A model generated the notes under the pieces. The model searched no databases, was not told the origin of the DNA, and saw nothing but the letters and a program-made list of their open reading frames with translations. A stretch of DNA of 64,000 bases from Kosakonia oryzendophytica (lineage in GTDB: Bacteria > Pseudomonadota > Gammaproteobacteria > Enterobacterales > Enterobacteriaceae), in NCBI RefSeq assembly GCF_900094925.1, contig NZ_FMAY01000004.1, positions 290,406 to 354,405 of the forward strand, written 5' to 3'. This document shows positions 1 through 9,347 of the stretch, piece after piece (position 1 is the first letter of the stretch; each line of letters starts with the position of its first letter). The translations under genes were made by a program, and so were the position numbers.

Positions 1-396
1 CTAAGCGGCAAAGGCTGGTTGCATGGCACCCAGTCGCAGCTAGAATTCTTGCCAGAGCGCCATACTGACTTTATTTTTGCCGTGCTGGCCGAAGAGCTGG
101 GCCTGGTGGGGATTTTGATTTTGCTGGCGCTCTATCTGCTGTTAATTATGCGTGGGCTATGGATTGCCGCCCGGGCGCAAACCACCTTTGGTCGGGTCAT
201 GGCCGGGGGTTTGATGTTGATTTTGTTCGTTTATGTGTTCGTAAATATTGGTATGGTGAGTGGTATCCTGCCGGTAGTGGGCGTACCGTTGCCACTGATA
301 AGTTACGGGGGCTCCGCCCTGATCGTACTCATGGCCGGGTTTGGTATCGTGATGTCGATCCATACCCACAGGAAAATGTTGTCCAAAAGCGTCTAA
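1..396 (+). CDS. mrdB: RodA (MrdB) peptidoglycan glycosyltransferase, C-terminal part
   Basis: The reading frame is open from base 1, so the gene begins before the window and only about 131 C-terminal residues are present. RodA is the SEDS-family glycosyltransferase of the rod-shape elongasome in the inner membrane and works with PBP2. The fragment shows the family signature [20 protein letters not shown] followed by three or four hydrophobic segments and the proline-rich stretch [14 protein letters not shown], which is highly conserved in SEDS proteins. It lies directly upstream of rlpA and dacA, the usual enteric mrdB-rlpA-dacA order, with only 16 bases before the rlpA start. Confidence 0.97.
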   Translation, partial: LSGKGWLHGTQSQLEFLPERHTDFIFAVLAEELGLVGILILLALYLLLIMRGLWIAARAQTTFGRVMAGGLMLILFVYVFVNIGMVSGILPVVGVPLPLISYGGSALIVLMAGFGIVMSIHTHRKMLSKSV

Positions 397-412
397 CGAT
401 AAGAGGTGCGCA

Positions 413-1606
413 ATGCGTAAGCAATGGCTTGGGGTCTGCATAGCAGCAGGATTACTGGCGGCATGTTCAAATGATAATGGTCAACAGCAAACGACCGTTG
501 CGCCGCAACCTGTCGTGTGCAACGGCCCTGTCGTTGAAATCAGCGGTGCTGAGCCTCATTACGAGCCGCTCAATGCCACGGCGAATCAGGATTATCAGCG
601 TGATGGCAAAAGCTACAAAGTGGTTCAGGATCCCTCCCGCTTCAGTCAGGCGGGCCTGGCTGCCATTTATGATGCCGAACCGGGCAGCAACTTAACGGCT
701 TCCGGCGAAACGTTCGACCCGGCGCAACTGACCGCAGCGCATCCCACACTGCCGATCCCGAGCTACGCCCGTATTACCAACCTGGCCAACGGGCGAATGA
801 TTGTGGTGCGTATTAACGATCGCGGCCCGTATGGCAATGACCGGGTTATTTCTCTGTCTCGCGCAGCAGCGGATCGCCTGAATACGTCCAATAACACCAA
901 AGTGCGTATCGATCCGATTATTGTCGCGCAGGATGGTTCACTTTCCGGCCCTGGCATGGCCTGTACTAAGGTTGCTCAGCAGACCTACGTTCTGCCGGAT
1001 CGCCCCGATCTCGGCGGCGGGCTGGGCAGCGCCTCATCGGCGCCTCAAGCCGCGCAGCCGCAGGGGAATGTGCAGGCCATCAGCAATGATACGTTGAAAA
1101 GCGACGATGCCGCCGCCGCACCGGTAAAAAGCGGTGGTTTCCTGGGCGCGCAAACGCCGCTGGCCGCTGGCGTGCTTGAGGGGAGCGACGCAACAACACA
1201 AAACACTGCAACACCCGCGACCACGACGTCAATGATGTCGGCCAGCCAGAACACATCGGTAGTGCAAACCACTGCACCCGCCGCAACCCGTACCGCGCCG
1301 GTTACTGCACCGGGTTCCGTACAGGGGCATGTGGCAACCACCAGTACAAGCGCCGCAACCGCTACGGCCGCAACGGCAACCAGCGGGTATATGGTGCAGG
1401 TTGGTGCGGTAAGCGATCAGGCACGCGCGCAGCAGTATCAGCAGCGCCTGGCGCAGCAATTCTCCGTTCCGGGCCGTGTTGTGCAAAACGGCGCGGTCTG
1501 GCGAGTACAGTTAGGGCCGTTCAGTAATAAAGCCGATGCCAGCGCCCTGCAGGGGCGTTTGCAAAATGAAGCGCAGTTACAATCGTTTATTACTGGCGCG
1601 CAGTAA
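413..1606 (+). CDS. rlpA: RlpA, septal-ring lytic transglycosylase lipoprotein
   Basis: RlpA is an outer membrane lipoprotein that cleaves denuded glycan strands at the septum. The N-terminus has a lipoprotein signal with a LAAC lipobox (lipidated Cys18). A double-psi beta-barrel catalytic domain spans roughly residues 80-165, including NDRGPYGNDRVISLS. A low-complexity Ala/Thr linker follows (about 250-320), then a C-terminal SPOR domain (about 323-397, GYMVQVGAVSD and VQLGPFS) that binds denuded peptidoglycan. At 397 residues it is longer than the E. coli protein; the extra length sits in the linker. It is probably cotranscribed with mrdB. Confidence 0.96.
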   Translation: MRKQWLGVCIAAGLLAACSNDNGQQQTTVAPQPVVCNGPVVEISGAEPHYEPLNATANQDYQRDGKSYKVVQDPSRFSQAGLAAIYDAEPGSNLTASGETFDPAQLTAAHPTLPIPSYARITNLANGRMIVVRINDRGPYGNDRVISLSRAAADRLNTSNNTKVRIDPIIVAQDGSLSGPGMACTKVAQQTYVLPDRPDLGGGLGSASSAPQAAQPQGNVQAISNDTLKSDDAAAAPVKSGGFLGAQTPLAAGVLEGSDATTQNTATPATTTSMMSASQNTSVVQTTAPAATRTAPVTAPGSVQGHVATTSTSAATATAATATSGYMVQVGAVSDQARAQQYQQRLAQQFSVPGRVVQNGAVWRVQLGPFSNKADASALQGRLQNEAQLQSFITGAQ

Positions 1607-1744
1607 CCGGGTAAGGCATCTGATTCTGTCAACTTCTGTAAGCATCATTCACAAAGTCATGCGGAAAGTCAGATGCCTGCCGATATAGCTTTTGCTATAG
1701 TAAGGCACTTTTTTTAACTCCATCACGGATGTCGTAGTTCGACC

Positions 1745-2956
1745 ATGAAGACCACTCTCTCCGTTCGTTTTGTGCAGCGCCTTGCGCTCACCACGGCGCT
1801 GACCGCAGCCACACTTTCTGCTGCTCACGCCGATGACCTGAATATTAAAACCATGATCCCTGGCGTGCCGCAAATCGATGCGGAGTCCTATATCCTGATC
1901 GATTACAACTCTGGCAAAGTGCTGGCAGAACAAAACGCAGACGCGCGTCGCGATCCGGCCAGTCTGACCAAAATGATGACCAGCTATGTTATCGGTCAGG
2001 CGATGAAAGCGGGCAAGTTTAAAGACAGCGACCTGGTGACGATTGGTAACGACGCCTGGGCGACAGGCAACCCGGTATTCCGTGGTTCTTCACTGATGTT
2101 CCTGAAACCAGGCATGCAGGTGCCGGTTTCCCAGCTTATCCGTGGTATTAACCTGCAATCCGGTAACGATGCGTGCGTGGCGATGGCGGATTATGTCGCC
2201 GGTAGCCAGGACGCGTTTGTGGGCTTGATGAATAACTATGTGCGCGCCCTTGGCCTGCAAAACAGCCATTTCCAGACCGTACATGGACTCGACGCTGATG
2301 GTCAGTACAGCTCCGCGCGCGATATGGCGCTGATTGGCCAGGCGCTGATCCGCGATGTGCCGAACGAGTACGCCATCTATAAAGAAAAAGAGTTCACTTT
2401 CAATGGCATCCGCCAGACCAACCGTAACGGTCTGCTGTGGGACAATAGCCTGAACGTTGACGGTATTAAAACCGGTCATACCGACAAAGCAGGTTACAAC
2501 CTGGTGGCCTCGGCGACCGAAGGTCAGATGCGGTTGATCTCAGCGGTGATGGGCGGTCGTACCTTTAAAGGCCGTGAAACCGAAAGCAAAAAATTGCTGA
2601 CCTGGGGTTTCCGCTTCTTCGAAACTGTTAGCCCTCTGAAAGCAGGCAAAGAGTTTGCTTCCGAGCCGGCCTGGTTCGGCGACAGCGATCGCGCATCACT
2701 GGGCGTGGATAAAGACGTGTATCTGACGATCCCGCGTGGCCGCATGAAAGATCTGAAAGCCAGCTATGTGCTGAACAACAGCGAGCTGCATGCGCCACTG
2801 CAGAAAAATCAGGTTGTCGGTTCCATTAACTTCCAGCTTGATGGCAAAACTATCGAACAGCGCCCGCTGGTCGTGCTGCAGGAAATCCCGGAAGGCAATT
2901 TCTTTGGCAAAATCATTGATTACATTAAATTGATGTTCCATCACTGGTTTGGTTAA
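1745..2956 (+). CDS. dacA: D-alanyl-D-alanine carboxypeptidase PBP5
   Basis: DacA trims the terminal D-Ala from periplasmic peptidoglycan stem peptides. It has a Sec signal of about 29 residues ending AHA, then the three penicillin-binding motifs in order: SLTK (Ser73, Lys76), SGN (139-141) and KTG (242-244). The C-terminus is the amphipathic membrane anchor of class C PBPs ([18 protein letters not shown]). Its 403 residues are the normal length. It is separated from rlpA by 138 bases that probably carry its own promoter, and it is followed by a strong terminator before ybeD. Confidence 0.98.
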   Translation: MKTTLSVRFVQRLALTTALTAATLSAAHADDLNIKTMIPGVPQIDAESYILIDYNSGKVLAEQNADARRDPASLTKMMTSYVIGQAMKAGKFKDSDLVTIGNDAWATGNPVFRGSSLMFLKPGMQVPVSQLIRGINLQSGNDACVAMADYVAGSQDAFVGLMNNYVRALGLQNSHFQTVHGLDADGQYSSARDMALIGQALIRDVPNEYAIYKEKEFTFNGIRQTNRNGLLWDNSLNVDGIKTGHTDKAGYNLVASATEGQMRLISAVMGGRTFKGRETESKKLLTWGFRFFETVSPLKAGKEFASEPAWFGDSDRASLGVDKDVYLTIPRGRMKDLKASYVLNNSELHAPLQKNQVVGSINFQLDGKTIEQRPLVVLQEIPEGNFFGKIIDYIKLMFHHWFG

Positions 2957-3010
2957 GAATTGAACACTTGAAAGTGTAATTTTCGTCCCCATATACTACG
3001 TATCCAAAAA

Positions 3011-3044
3011 ACTCCTGCCCCTGTGGCAGGAGTTGTTCTTTTTT
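3011..3044 (+). terminator. Rho-independent terminator after dacA
   Basis: A perfect 9-bp stem (ACTCCTGCC with GGCAGGAGT) and a 5-base loop are followed by a U-rich tail (TGTTCTTTTTT). It lies 54 bases after the dacA stop and just before the ybeD start, so ybeD probably depends on read-through or a promoter overlapping this site. Confidence 0.9.
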
Positions 3045-3058
3045 ACGCCGGAGCTGAC

Positions 3059-3322
3059 ATGAAAACCAATCTCAAAGAACTGCTTGAATTCCCGACTCCC
3101 TTTACTTACAAAGTGATGGGTCTGGCGAAACCAGAGCTGGTTGATCTGGTGGTTGAAGTGGTACAGCGCCATGCGCCAGGTGATTACTCTCCGCAGGTAA
3201 AACCGAGCAGCAAAGGCAATTACCACTCGGTCTCTATCACCATTAACGCAACGCACATCGAGCAGGTTGAGATTCTTTACGAAGAACTCGGCAACATCGA
3301 CATTGTTCGTATGGTGCTGTAA
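3059..3322 (+). CDS. ybeD: YbeD, DUF493 family protein
   Basis: A small cytosolic protein of 87 residues with the alpha/beta ferredoxin-like (ACT-resembling) fold of the DUF493 family; its biochemical function is not established. The ATG at 3059 is chosen because it gives [20 protein letters not shown], the conserved family start, and sits just after GCCGGAGCTGAC, which provides a GGAG ribosome-binding site. An in-frame upstream codon at 3023 lies inside the dacA terminator and is unlikely to be used. It sits between dacA and lipB as in other enterics. Confidence 0.95.
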   Translation: MKTNLKELLEFPTPFTYKVMGLAKPELVDLVVEVVQRHAPGDYSPQVKPSSKGNYHSVSITINATHIEQVEILYEELGNIDIVRMVL

Positions 3323-3409
3323 TGCCAGCAGACGTTACCCGGAAGCATTCGGGTAGCGTCTTCGCTGTGATATACTCTCCCCACTCTTTTCTCCCCCGGA
3401 GATGCCGTT

Positions 3410-4051
3410 TTGTCTCAGGATACAATCCTCATTCGCAATCTGGGCTTACAGCCTTACGATCCCGTGTCCCGGGCGATGCATGAATTCACCGATACCCGTG
3501 ACGATACCACGCCTGACGAAATCTGGCTGGTCGAGCATATGCCGGTCTTTACCCAGGGTCAGGCTGGCAAAGCTGAACACCTGCTGGCGACCGGCGATAT
3601 TCCGGTGATCCAGAGCGATCGTGGTGGTCAGGTCACTTACCACGGACCGGGTCAGCAAGTAATGTATGTTTTAATTAATCTTAAGCGTCGCAAGATTGGC
3701 GTGCGTGAACTTGTTACATTGCTGGAAAATACGGTCATCAATACGCTAGCAACGCTGGATATCCAGGCACAGGCTCGCGCGGATGCGCCGGGCGTATATG
3801 TCGATGACAAAAAGATCTGTTCGCTGGGCCTGCGCATTCGTAAAGGCTGCTCATTTCATGGCCTTGCGCTGAATATCGCCATGGACCTGGCACCTTTTAC
3901 GCGCATCAATCCCTGCGGTTATGCCGGGTTGGAAATGACCCAGATCAGTCAACTTTCACAAAAAACGGATATGGATAAAATAAGGACAATTCTTATCCGG
4001 GAATTTTTAGCGTTACTAAACAATCCACCGCATCAATATATGAGCGCTTAA
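3410..4051 (+). CDS. lipB: Octanoyl-[ACP]:protein N-octanoyltransferase LipB
   Basis: LipB transfers octanoyl from acyl carrier protein to lipoyl domains, the first step of de novo lipoate attachment, and feeds LipA encoded just downstream. The catalytic pair is visible as Lys135 (DDKKICSLG) and Cys169 (INPCGYAG), with the substrate motif [13 protein letters not shown]. The start is a TTG at 3410 giving [18 protein letters not shown] and 213 residues, the same length as the E. coli protein; GGAG lies 8 bases upstream. A nearby ATG at 3402 is out of frame. Confidence 0.97.
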   Translation: MSQDTILIRNLGLQPYDPVSRAMHEFTDTRDDTTPDEIWLVEHMPVFTQGQAGKAEHLLATGDIPVIQSDRGGQVTYHGPGQQVMYVLINLKRRKIGVRELVTLLENTVINTLATLDIQAQARADAPGVYVDDKKICSLGLRIRKGCSFHGLALNIAMDLAPFTRINPCGYAGLEMTQISQLSQKTDMDKIRTILIREFLALLNNPPHQYMSA

Positions 4052-4356
4052 TATATGATGTATTACGGCCCGCATTTTGTGCGGGTCGTTATTTATTTGA
4101 CCTGTTAGCGCTTTACAATAGGTGTCATATTCTCTATTTTCAACCTACCTGCCTTGTCGGGTTAATAAGCATTACGATGCTTTCCCGGGCTTCGTATTCG
4201 TGCTTATGGCCAATCGTCTTTTGAGTGCTTGTCCGCCATCGCGATGAAAAATCTACGTAATGCTGATATGTGACAGGACGTTAACTCAAATTAATAATCA
4301 ACAAAAAAAACAAATTCAACTATCATTCATATTGCGAATGATTACGGAGCACTAGC
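4052..4356. other. lipB-ybeF intergenic region
   Basis: These 305 bases hold the lipB terminator (4065-4096) and, nearer ybeF, an A+T-rich stretch (about 4275-4335) that should carry the ybeF promoter. I see no open frame with a plausible ribosome-binding site here and no recognisable RNA. Confidence 0.6.
4065..4096 (+). terminator. Rho-independent terminator after lipB
   Basis: A 10-bp stem (ACGGCCCGCA with TGCGGGTCGT, one G-U pair) closes a TTTTG loop and is followed by the T-rich tract TATTTATTT. It starts 14 bases after the lipB stop. Confidence 0.85.
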
Positions 4357-5310
4357 GTGGAGAATAATAACCTGCCGGAAAAGCGAATAACCGGGCGCCC
4401 CGAGGACGACAAGCCGCAAATCTTCCGGACACTGCGCAATATTGATCTCAACTTATTGACTATTTTTGAGGCGGTATATGTCCACAAAGGGATTGTTAAC
4501 GCGGCAAAAGTGCTCAATCTCACCCCTTCCGCTATTAGCCAGTCAATTCAGAAACTGCGCTCAATATTTCCAGATCCGCTTTTCATTCGAAAAGGTCAGG
4601 GCGTCACGCCTACGGCTTATGCCTCTCATCTGCATGAATATATCAGTCAGGGGCTGGAATCTATCCTCGGTGCGTTGGATCTCACCGGCAGCTACGATAA
4701 ACAGCGCACGATTACCGTCGGCACAACGCCGTCTATTGGCGCATTAGCCCTTCCGGTTATCTATCAGGCGATAAAAGCCAACGCTCCGCATCTGATGATG
4801 CGTAATATTCCGGTCAAAGATGGGGAAAGCCAGCTTAGTCAGTTTCAGACGGACTTAATTATCGATACTCACCTCCCCTCATCTCGCGCGATCAATAGCC
4901 ATGTGCTGTATACCGATCGCCTGATGTTGGTGTGCCGTAAAGGGCATCCTTGTCTGAACGGGCCAATCAACGAAGAGGTTTTGCAGCAATACGAGCACAC
5001 GATGGTGATGCTGGAAGCGCAAAATCTGAGCGGCTTACGTCAGCGTGTGCAGGATCTCTTTCCAGAGCGCCAGATCAGCTTTAGTAGTTACAATATGTTT
5101 ACTATTGCTGCACTGATCGGCAACACCGACCTGCTGGGGCTGATGACAACGCGTTTATTTAAATTGTTTAGCGATTGCTGGCCGCTGGTGGAAATTGATT
5201 ACCCGCCCATCAGCAACGAGCGACTGGATATCTCGCTGTATTACAATAAATTGAGCCTGCGAGATCCGGTGCTGGAAAACGTTATCAATGTTATCCGACG
5301 GGCTTTTTAA
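4357..5310 (+). CDS. ybeF: YbeF, LysR-family transcriptional regulator
   Basis: An uncharacterised LysR-type regulator of 317 residues, conserved between lipB and lipA in enterics. The winged helix-turn-helix spans about residues 30-90 (NLLTIFEAVYVHKGIVNAAK, then LNLTPSAISQSIQKLR), preceded by an unusually long charged tail of about 25 residues. The remainder is the periplasmic-binding-protein-like effector domain. The start is a GTG at 4357 with ACGGAGC 7 bases upstream, giving the same length as the E. coli protein. The inducer and targets are unknown. Confidence 0.93.
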   Translation: MENNNLPEKRITGRPEDDKPQIFRTLRNIDLNLLTIFEAVYVHKGIVNAAKVLNLTPSAISQSIQKLRSIFPDPLFIRKGQGVTPTAYASHLHEYISQGLESILGALDLTGSYDKQRTITVGTTPSIGALALPVIYQAIKANAPHLMMRNIPVKDGESQLSQFQTDLIIDTHLPSSRAINSHVLYTDRLMLVCRKGHPCLNGPINEEVLQQYEHTMVMLEAQNLSGLRQRVQDLFPERQISFSSYNMFTIAALIGNTDLLGLMTTRLFKLFSDCWPLVEIDYPPISNERLDISLYYNKLSLRDPVLENVINVIRRAF

Positions 5311-5520
5311 AGCCCGTTTCCCCCTGGCGAATGTGCTAACCTTTACCGGGCATATGGCACAAAACAACAACTATTTTACAAATAGCCCCGTTGTCAGGCT
5401 GCTTTCTGCCCCCCATCAATGGTATACTGCGCGCAAGTTAATTCAAAAATAGTTGATAAATACAACATTCCCTTGAATTGAAATACTTACTTCGTTATCC
5501 GCAACTGGAACACGCACGCT

Positions 5521-6486
5521 ATGAGTAAACCCATTGTGATGGAACGCGGTGTTAAGTACCGCGATGCCGATAAAATGGCTCTTATCCCGGTTAAAAACGT
5601 GGCCACAGAGCGCGAAGCCCTGCTGAGAAAACCGGAATGGATGAAAATCAAACTGCCGGCTGACTCTTCCCGTATCCAGGGTATCAAAGCGGCCATGCGT
5701 AAAAACGGCCTGCATTCTGTTTGCGAAGAGGCGTCCTGTCCGAACCTCGCTGAGTGTTTCAACCACGGAACCGCCACCTTTATGATCCTCGGCGCGATCT
5801 GCACCCGCCGCTGCCCGTTCTGCGATGTGGCTCACGGTCGTCCGGTGGCGCCGGACGCTAACGAACCGCAAAAACTGGCGCAAACTATCGCAGATATGGC
5901 ATTGCGTTACGTGGTCATCACTTCGGTTGACCGTGATGACCTCCGCGATGGTGGCGCACAGCATTTTGCTGATTGTATTACCGCTATTCGTGAGAAGAGC
6001 CCGACGATTAAAATCGAAACGCTGGTACCTGACTTCCGTGGACGCATGGATCGTGCGCTGGATATCCTCACAGCAACCCCGCCAGACGTGTTTAACCACA
6101 ACCTGGAGAACGTGCCGCGTATTTATCGCCAGGTTCGCCCGGGTGCAGATTACAACTGGTCGCTGAAGCTGCTGGAGCGTTTTAAAGAGGCGCATCCGGA
6201 GATCCCAACGAAATCCGGCCTGATGGTCGGCTTAGGGGAAACGAATGCCGAAATCATTGATGTTATGCGCGATCTGCGCCGCCACGGCGTAACGATGTTA
6301 ACGCTGGGTCAGTATCTGCAACCTAGCCGTCACCACCTGCCAGTACAGCGTTATGTCAGCCCGGATGAATTTGATGAGATGAAAGAAGAAGCACTGGCGA
6401 TGGGCTTTACCCACGCAGCATGCGGTCCGTTCGTTCGCTCCTCTTATCATGCGGATTTGCAGGCAAAAGGCATTGAAGTGAAGTAA
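5521..6486 (+). CDS. lipA: Lipoyl synthase LipA
   Basis: LipA is a radical SAM enzyme that inserts two sulfur atoms into protein-bound octanoyl groups. Both iron-sulfur sites are visible: the auxiliary cluster CX4CX5C (Cys68, Cys73, Cys79) and the radical SAM CX3CX2C (Cys94, Cys98, Cys101, in CTRRCPFC). The C-terminal RSSYHA motif, whose serine ligates the auxiliary cluster, is intact. At 321 residues it is the full family length. It is separated from lipB by ybeF, as usual, and ends in a terminator shared with tatE. Confidence 0.98.
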   Translation: MSKPIVMERGVKYRDADKMALIPVKNVATEREALLRKPEWMKIKLPADSSRIQGIKAAMRKNGLHSVCEEASCPNLAECFNHGTATFMILGAICTRRCPFCDVAHGRPVAPDANEPQKLAQTIADMALRYVVITSVDRDDLRDGGAQHFADCITAIREKSPTIKIETLVPDFRGRMDRALDILTATPPDVFNHNLENVPRIYRQVRPGADYNWSLKLLERFKEAHPEIPTKSGLMVGLGETNAEIIDVMRDLRRHGVTMLTLGQYLQPSRHHLPVQRYVSPDEFDEMKEEALAMGFTHAACGPFVRSSYHADLQAKGIEVK

Positions 6487-6511
6487 TACTTCCTTACACA
6501 ACCCACAAAAA

Positions 6512-6538
6512 AACCGGCTCAGTGGCCGGTTTTTTTTC
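6512..6538. terminator. Bidirectional terminator between lipA and tatE
   Basis: A 7-bp perfect stem (AACCGGC with GCCGGTT) has a 6-base loop, flanked by an A-run on the left and an 8-T run on the right. It can therefore terminate lipA on the plus strand and tatE on the minus strand. Confidence 0.9.
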
Positions 6539-6554
6539 GCCTGTCGGGGCGCTA

Positions 6555-6755
6555 TTACTCTTTGTGAGAGAGTTTCTCTGCAGTGACTTCGCCTTCGGCT
6601 TCTTTCTTCGCTGCATCATCATCGTTCATCGCTTTTTTAAAGCCTTTGATGGCCGCCCCCAGATCGCCGCCCAACGTGCGCAGTTTCTTGGTCCCAAACA
6701 GCAGGACAACCAGTGCGGCCACGACCAGCAGTTTGGTAATACTAATCTCACCCAT
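6555..6755 (-). CDS. tatE: Sec-independent translocase subunit TatE
   Basis: TatE is a TatA-like pore-forming subunit of the twin-arginine translocase in the inner membrane. The 66-residue product has one N-terminal membrane helix ([22 protein letters not shown]), the FGTKKLR hinge, an amphipathic helix ([12 protein letters not shown]) and an acidic tail ending in EKLSHKE. The ATG at 6755 gives the conserved MGEISITK start; a longer in-frame extension adds ten residues with no family support. It is monocistronic. Confidence 0.96.
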   Translation of the reverse strand: MGEISITKLLVVAALVVLLFGTKKLRTLGGDLGAAIKGFKKAMNDDDAAKKEAEGEVTAEKLSHKE

Positions 6756-6882
6756 AGATACCTTCTTTCGTAAAACAGGCTGCATAAAACGTCATTATAA
6801 CCCGATTTCATTAACGGTCATTCGACGCGCGCACACAATAGCAATCTGTAACGAGATGGATCAAGTGTTGTTTAAAAAAACA

Positions 6883-7671
6883 TCACAGCAAGCGTGGCAC
6901 AGCGAAACGGCGGTTACGTAACACGGGCAACATTTCCCGTGTTTGCGCCACACGCTCCTCGCTGATCTCCGCAACAATCAGCGCAGGCGCTTCTGCTGCC
7001 GCCGCCAGCGTTACGCCCTGTGGGTCAACAACCCGGCTTTGCCCGATATTTTTGTTACCGCACTCTCCAGCCGCCACCACATAGCATGTGGTGTCGAGCG
7101 CCCGTGCCGACAGCAATGTTGCCCAGTGCTGTTCTTTGAGCGGACCACGCACCCAGGCTGCAGGCAGCACCAGCAGTTGCGCGCCATCCAGCGCCAACTT
7201 CATTGCCAGCTCAGGGAAGCGCAAATCGTAGCAGGTCATCAGACCAACTTTTATACCGTCAATGTCGATTAACGGCGCAACGTCATCGCCGGCATCCACC
7301 CGCGCTGATTCCTGAATATTAAACGCGTCGTACAGATGCAGCTTGGCATACTGCGCGATCACCTTACCGCCGCGCAATACTACCAGCGTATTAAACGCCC
7401 GCCCTTCAGTAGAAGGCAGATGCACCGTCAGCACCGTCGTCAGGGTATTGCGTCGACTCTCCTCGCAAAGCAGCGTCAGGAAGCCGCCATCGAGCCGTTG
7501 AGCGGATTTTACCGACAGGTGAGGGTCATTATCATCCCGTGCCAGTAAAGCCTCTGGCAGCACCAATAACGATGCCTGCTGAGAAGCGGCCTGCGCCATC
7601 AGCGCTACGCAGGTTTGCGCATTGGTGCGCCAGTCAGGTGTCACTGCAAATTGTCCCGCCGCAACAATCAT
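6883..7671 (-). CDS. ybeM: Nitrilase-superfamily amidase (deaminated glutathione amidase type)
   Basis: A 262-residue carbon-nitrogen hydrolase of the Nit1 branch, whose characterised members hydrolyse deaminated glutathione as metabolite repair. The Glu-Lys-Cys catalytic triad is present: Glu40 (LPEALL), Lys110 (AKLHLYDAF) and Cys147 (CYDLRFPE). The start is placed at the ATG at 7671, which has AGAGGAT upstream; the GTG at 7692 has no suitable site. From memory, the E. coli K-12 ybeM locus is degraded, whereas this copy is full length. It stands next to tatE as in other enterics. Confidence 0.88.
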   Translation of the reverse strand: MIVAAGQFAVTPDWRTNAQTCVALMAQAASQQASLLVLPEALLARDDNDPHLSVKSAQRLDGGFLTLLCEESRRNTLTTVLTVHLPSTEGRAFNTLVVLRGGKVIAQYAKLHLYDAFNIQESARVDAGDDVAPLIDIDGIKVGLMTCYDLRFPELAMKLALDGAQLLVLPAAWVRGPLKEQHWATLLSARALDTTCYVVAAGECGNKNIGQSRVVDPQGVTLAAAAEAPALIVAEISEERVAQTREMLPVLRNRRFAVPRLL

Positions 7672-7762
7672 CTCTTTATCCTCTCGCTTCACCGCGATAG
7701 CCAGAAAATGGCGGCGGCGCTACACTCATCCACTCTAACAAATCAAATAGCAGGATTTCACC

Positions 7763-8146
7763 GTGTTACAACTACTTTTAGCGGTATTTATCGGCGGGGG
7801 TACAGGCAGCGTGGCGCGCTGGATGTTGAGTATGAAGCTTAACCCAACACATCAAATTATCCCTCTCGGTACGCTGACCGCCAACCTGCTTGGCGCATTT
7901 ATCATTGGTATGGGGCTGGCGTGGTTCAACCGCATGACGCATATCGATCCGCTGTGGAAAGTCTTGCTTACCACCGGGTTTTGCGGTGGGCTGACCACTT
8001 TTTCTACATTTTCGGCGGAAGTGGTGTTTCTGTTGCAGGATGGGCGTGCAGGATGGGCACTCGTTAACGTGGCAGTGAACCTGCTGGGGTCATTTGCGAT
8101 GACAGCGCTGGCGTTCTGGCTGTTTTCCGCAGTGAATGCAAACTGA
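7763..8146 (+). CDS. crcB: Fluoride exporter CrcB (FluC)
   Basis: A dual-topology inner membrane fluoride channel of 127 residues with four hydrophobic helices. The hallmark residues are visible: the [11 protein letters not shown]-terminal motif, the conserved Asn in LTANLLGAF and the phenylalanine-box region [13 protein letters not shown]. The start is a GTG at 7763 with AGGATTT upstream. I do not see the fluoride riboswitch in the roughly 90 bases separating it from divergent ybeM. Confidence 0.95.
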   Translation: MLQLLLAVFIGGGTGSVARWMLSMKLNPTHQIIPLGTLTANLLGAFIIGMGLAWFNRMTHIDPLWKVLLTTGFCGGLTTFSTFSAEVVFLLQDGRAGWALVNVAVNLLGSFAMTALAFWLFSAVNAN

Positions 8147-8155
8147 AAAGATAAA

Positions 8156-8179
8156 AAAACCCGCCGTGAGGCGGGTTTT
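8156..8179. terminator. Bidirectional terminator between crcB and cspE
   Basis: A perfect 10-bp stem (AAAACCCGCC with GGCGGGTTTT) closes a GTGA tetraloop. It sits between convergent crcB and cspE and can serve both. Confidence 0.9.
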
Positions 8180-8204
8180 GGGATTCTTGCTAAACGTAGC
8201 TCAA

Positions 8205-8414
8205 TTAGACAGGCATTACGTTTGCAGCAGATGGGCCTTTGGCACCGTTAGTGATTTCAAACTCAACGCGCTGACCTTCAGCCAGAGTTTTGAAACCATT
8301 GCTCTGGATTGCAGAGAAGTGTACGAACACGTCTTTGCTGCCATCTTCCGGAGTAATGAAACCGAATCCTTTGGATTCATTAAACCACTTAACGTTACCT
8401 TTAATCTTAGACAT
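8205..8414 (-). CDS. cspE: Cold-shock-like RNA chaperone CspE
   Basis: A 69-residue single cold-shock domain protein that binds single-stranded RNA and DNA and acts as an antiterminator and RNA chaperone. The two RNA-binding motifs KGFGFI and VFVHF are intact. The start at 8414 gives [19 protein letters not shown]; upstream in-frame codons belong to the leader. About 200 bases separate it from pagP, leaving room for a structured leader like those of the csp genes. Confidence 0.96.
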   Translation of the reverse strand: MSKIKGNVKWFNESKGFGFITPEDGSKDVFVHFSAIQSNGFKTLAEGQRVEFEITNGAKGPSAANVMPV

Positions 8415-8617
8415 CAAAATTACCTTTACATGAAAAAACGACACAAATGCTGTGTCGGGTATCAGTACAACAATTGTAGCGACTTTTGTCCAGTCGTTAT
8501 TCACTAAAAAGTGATAAATGTCGCTAACTTTTTTTCGGTAGCGGGTTTATGCCACATTTTGCACGCTGTATAAAAATTGCGCACCGCGTCAACCCACTTT
8601 TACCACCTTTACTGCCC

Positions 8618-9187
8618 TCAGAACTGAAAACGCATCCAGGCGAAGTAAACGTTACCGTTGTTGTATGTGCCGGGGATATAGGTCATCTGGAACGTCGCCG
8701 GGCCGTAACCAATCGACGCCAGCGGCAGCAGCACCGGGATAGGGATGTAATGCCAGTTATCCCGCGCGGTAAGGCCAGCCGTATACCCCAACCCCAACCG
8801 GAAATTATCGTCCGCCAGCGGGCGCCAGGTTTTCTCCCAACCGTAACCGCCAATCGGCTCCCATTTATTGAAAGAGTCTTTAAACGCCATTAAATACAGG
8901 CCGTGCCAGTTACCGTTTTCATCCCAGCGAGACTGACCAAACCCCGCGCCCCAGGGACGCTCGTTATAGCGGTCAGTTTTTTCCTTGTCATAAGCAAAAC
9001 GCGCATGCCAGGTGATAGCGGGCACATACAGGTCGTAATGCTCAGGCTGCTGCCAGGTTTGCTTCACATTGCCAGTAAAATCAGAAAACCAGGTGTTTTC
9101 TGCTGCGTGTGCGGGAATCACCAAAAGCTGACAAAATAAAGAGAATAAAATCCACAAAATCTTCTTATTTACAAACACCGTATTCAT
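8618..9187 (-). CDS. pagP: Lipid A palmitoyltransferase PagP
   Basis: PagP is an outer membrane beta-barrel enzyme that moves palmitate from phospholipid to lipid A. After a signal of about 28 residues ending AHA, the catalytic residues fall at His61, Asp104 and Ser105, equivalent to mature His33, Asp76 and Ser77. The C-terminus ends in phenylalanine (AWMRFQF), typical for BAM-folded barrels. The barrel is strongly conserved while the signal peptide differs. The exact start is uncertain because the Shine-Dalgarno sequence near the ATG at 9187 is poor. Confidence 0.95.
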   Translation of the reverse strand: MNTVFVNKKILWILFSLFCQLLVIPAHAAENTWFSDFTGNVKQTWQQPEHYDLYVPAITWHARFAYDKEKTDRYNERPWGAGFGQSRWDENGNWHGLYLMAFKDSFNKWEPIGGYGWEKTWRPLADDNFRLGLGYTAGLTARDNWHYIPIPVLLPLASIGYGPATFQMTYIPGTYNNGNVYFAWMRFQF

Positions 9188-9347
9188 TCCATGTTACGCA
9201 TCGACGTATATTCTCAGACAGGTTATCTGAATATTCCCTTAACGAAATAAGATTAATTCTGAAAACGCAGCGGCATTGTTTTCATTCATAATATATTTTT
9301 CTACTAATACAATTAGATGCGCCCCGAATATGGAGCGCAAAATTGCC

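Noticed and set aside
7693..7762. Fluoride riboswitch before crcB
   Set aside because: The short spacer does not contain the conserved pseudoknot sequence that I could recognise.
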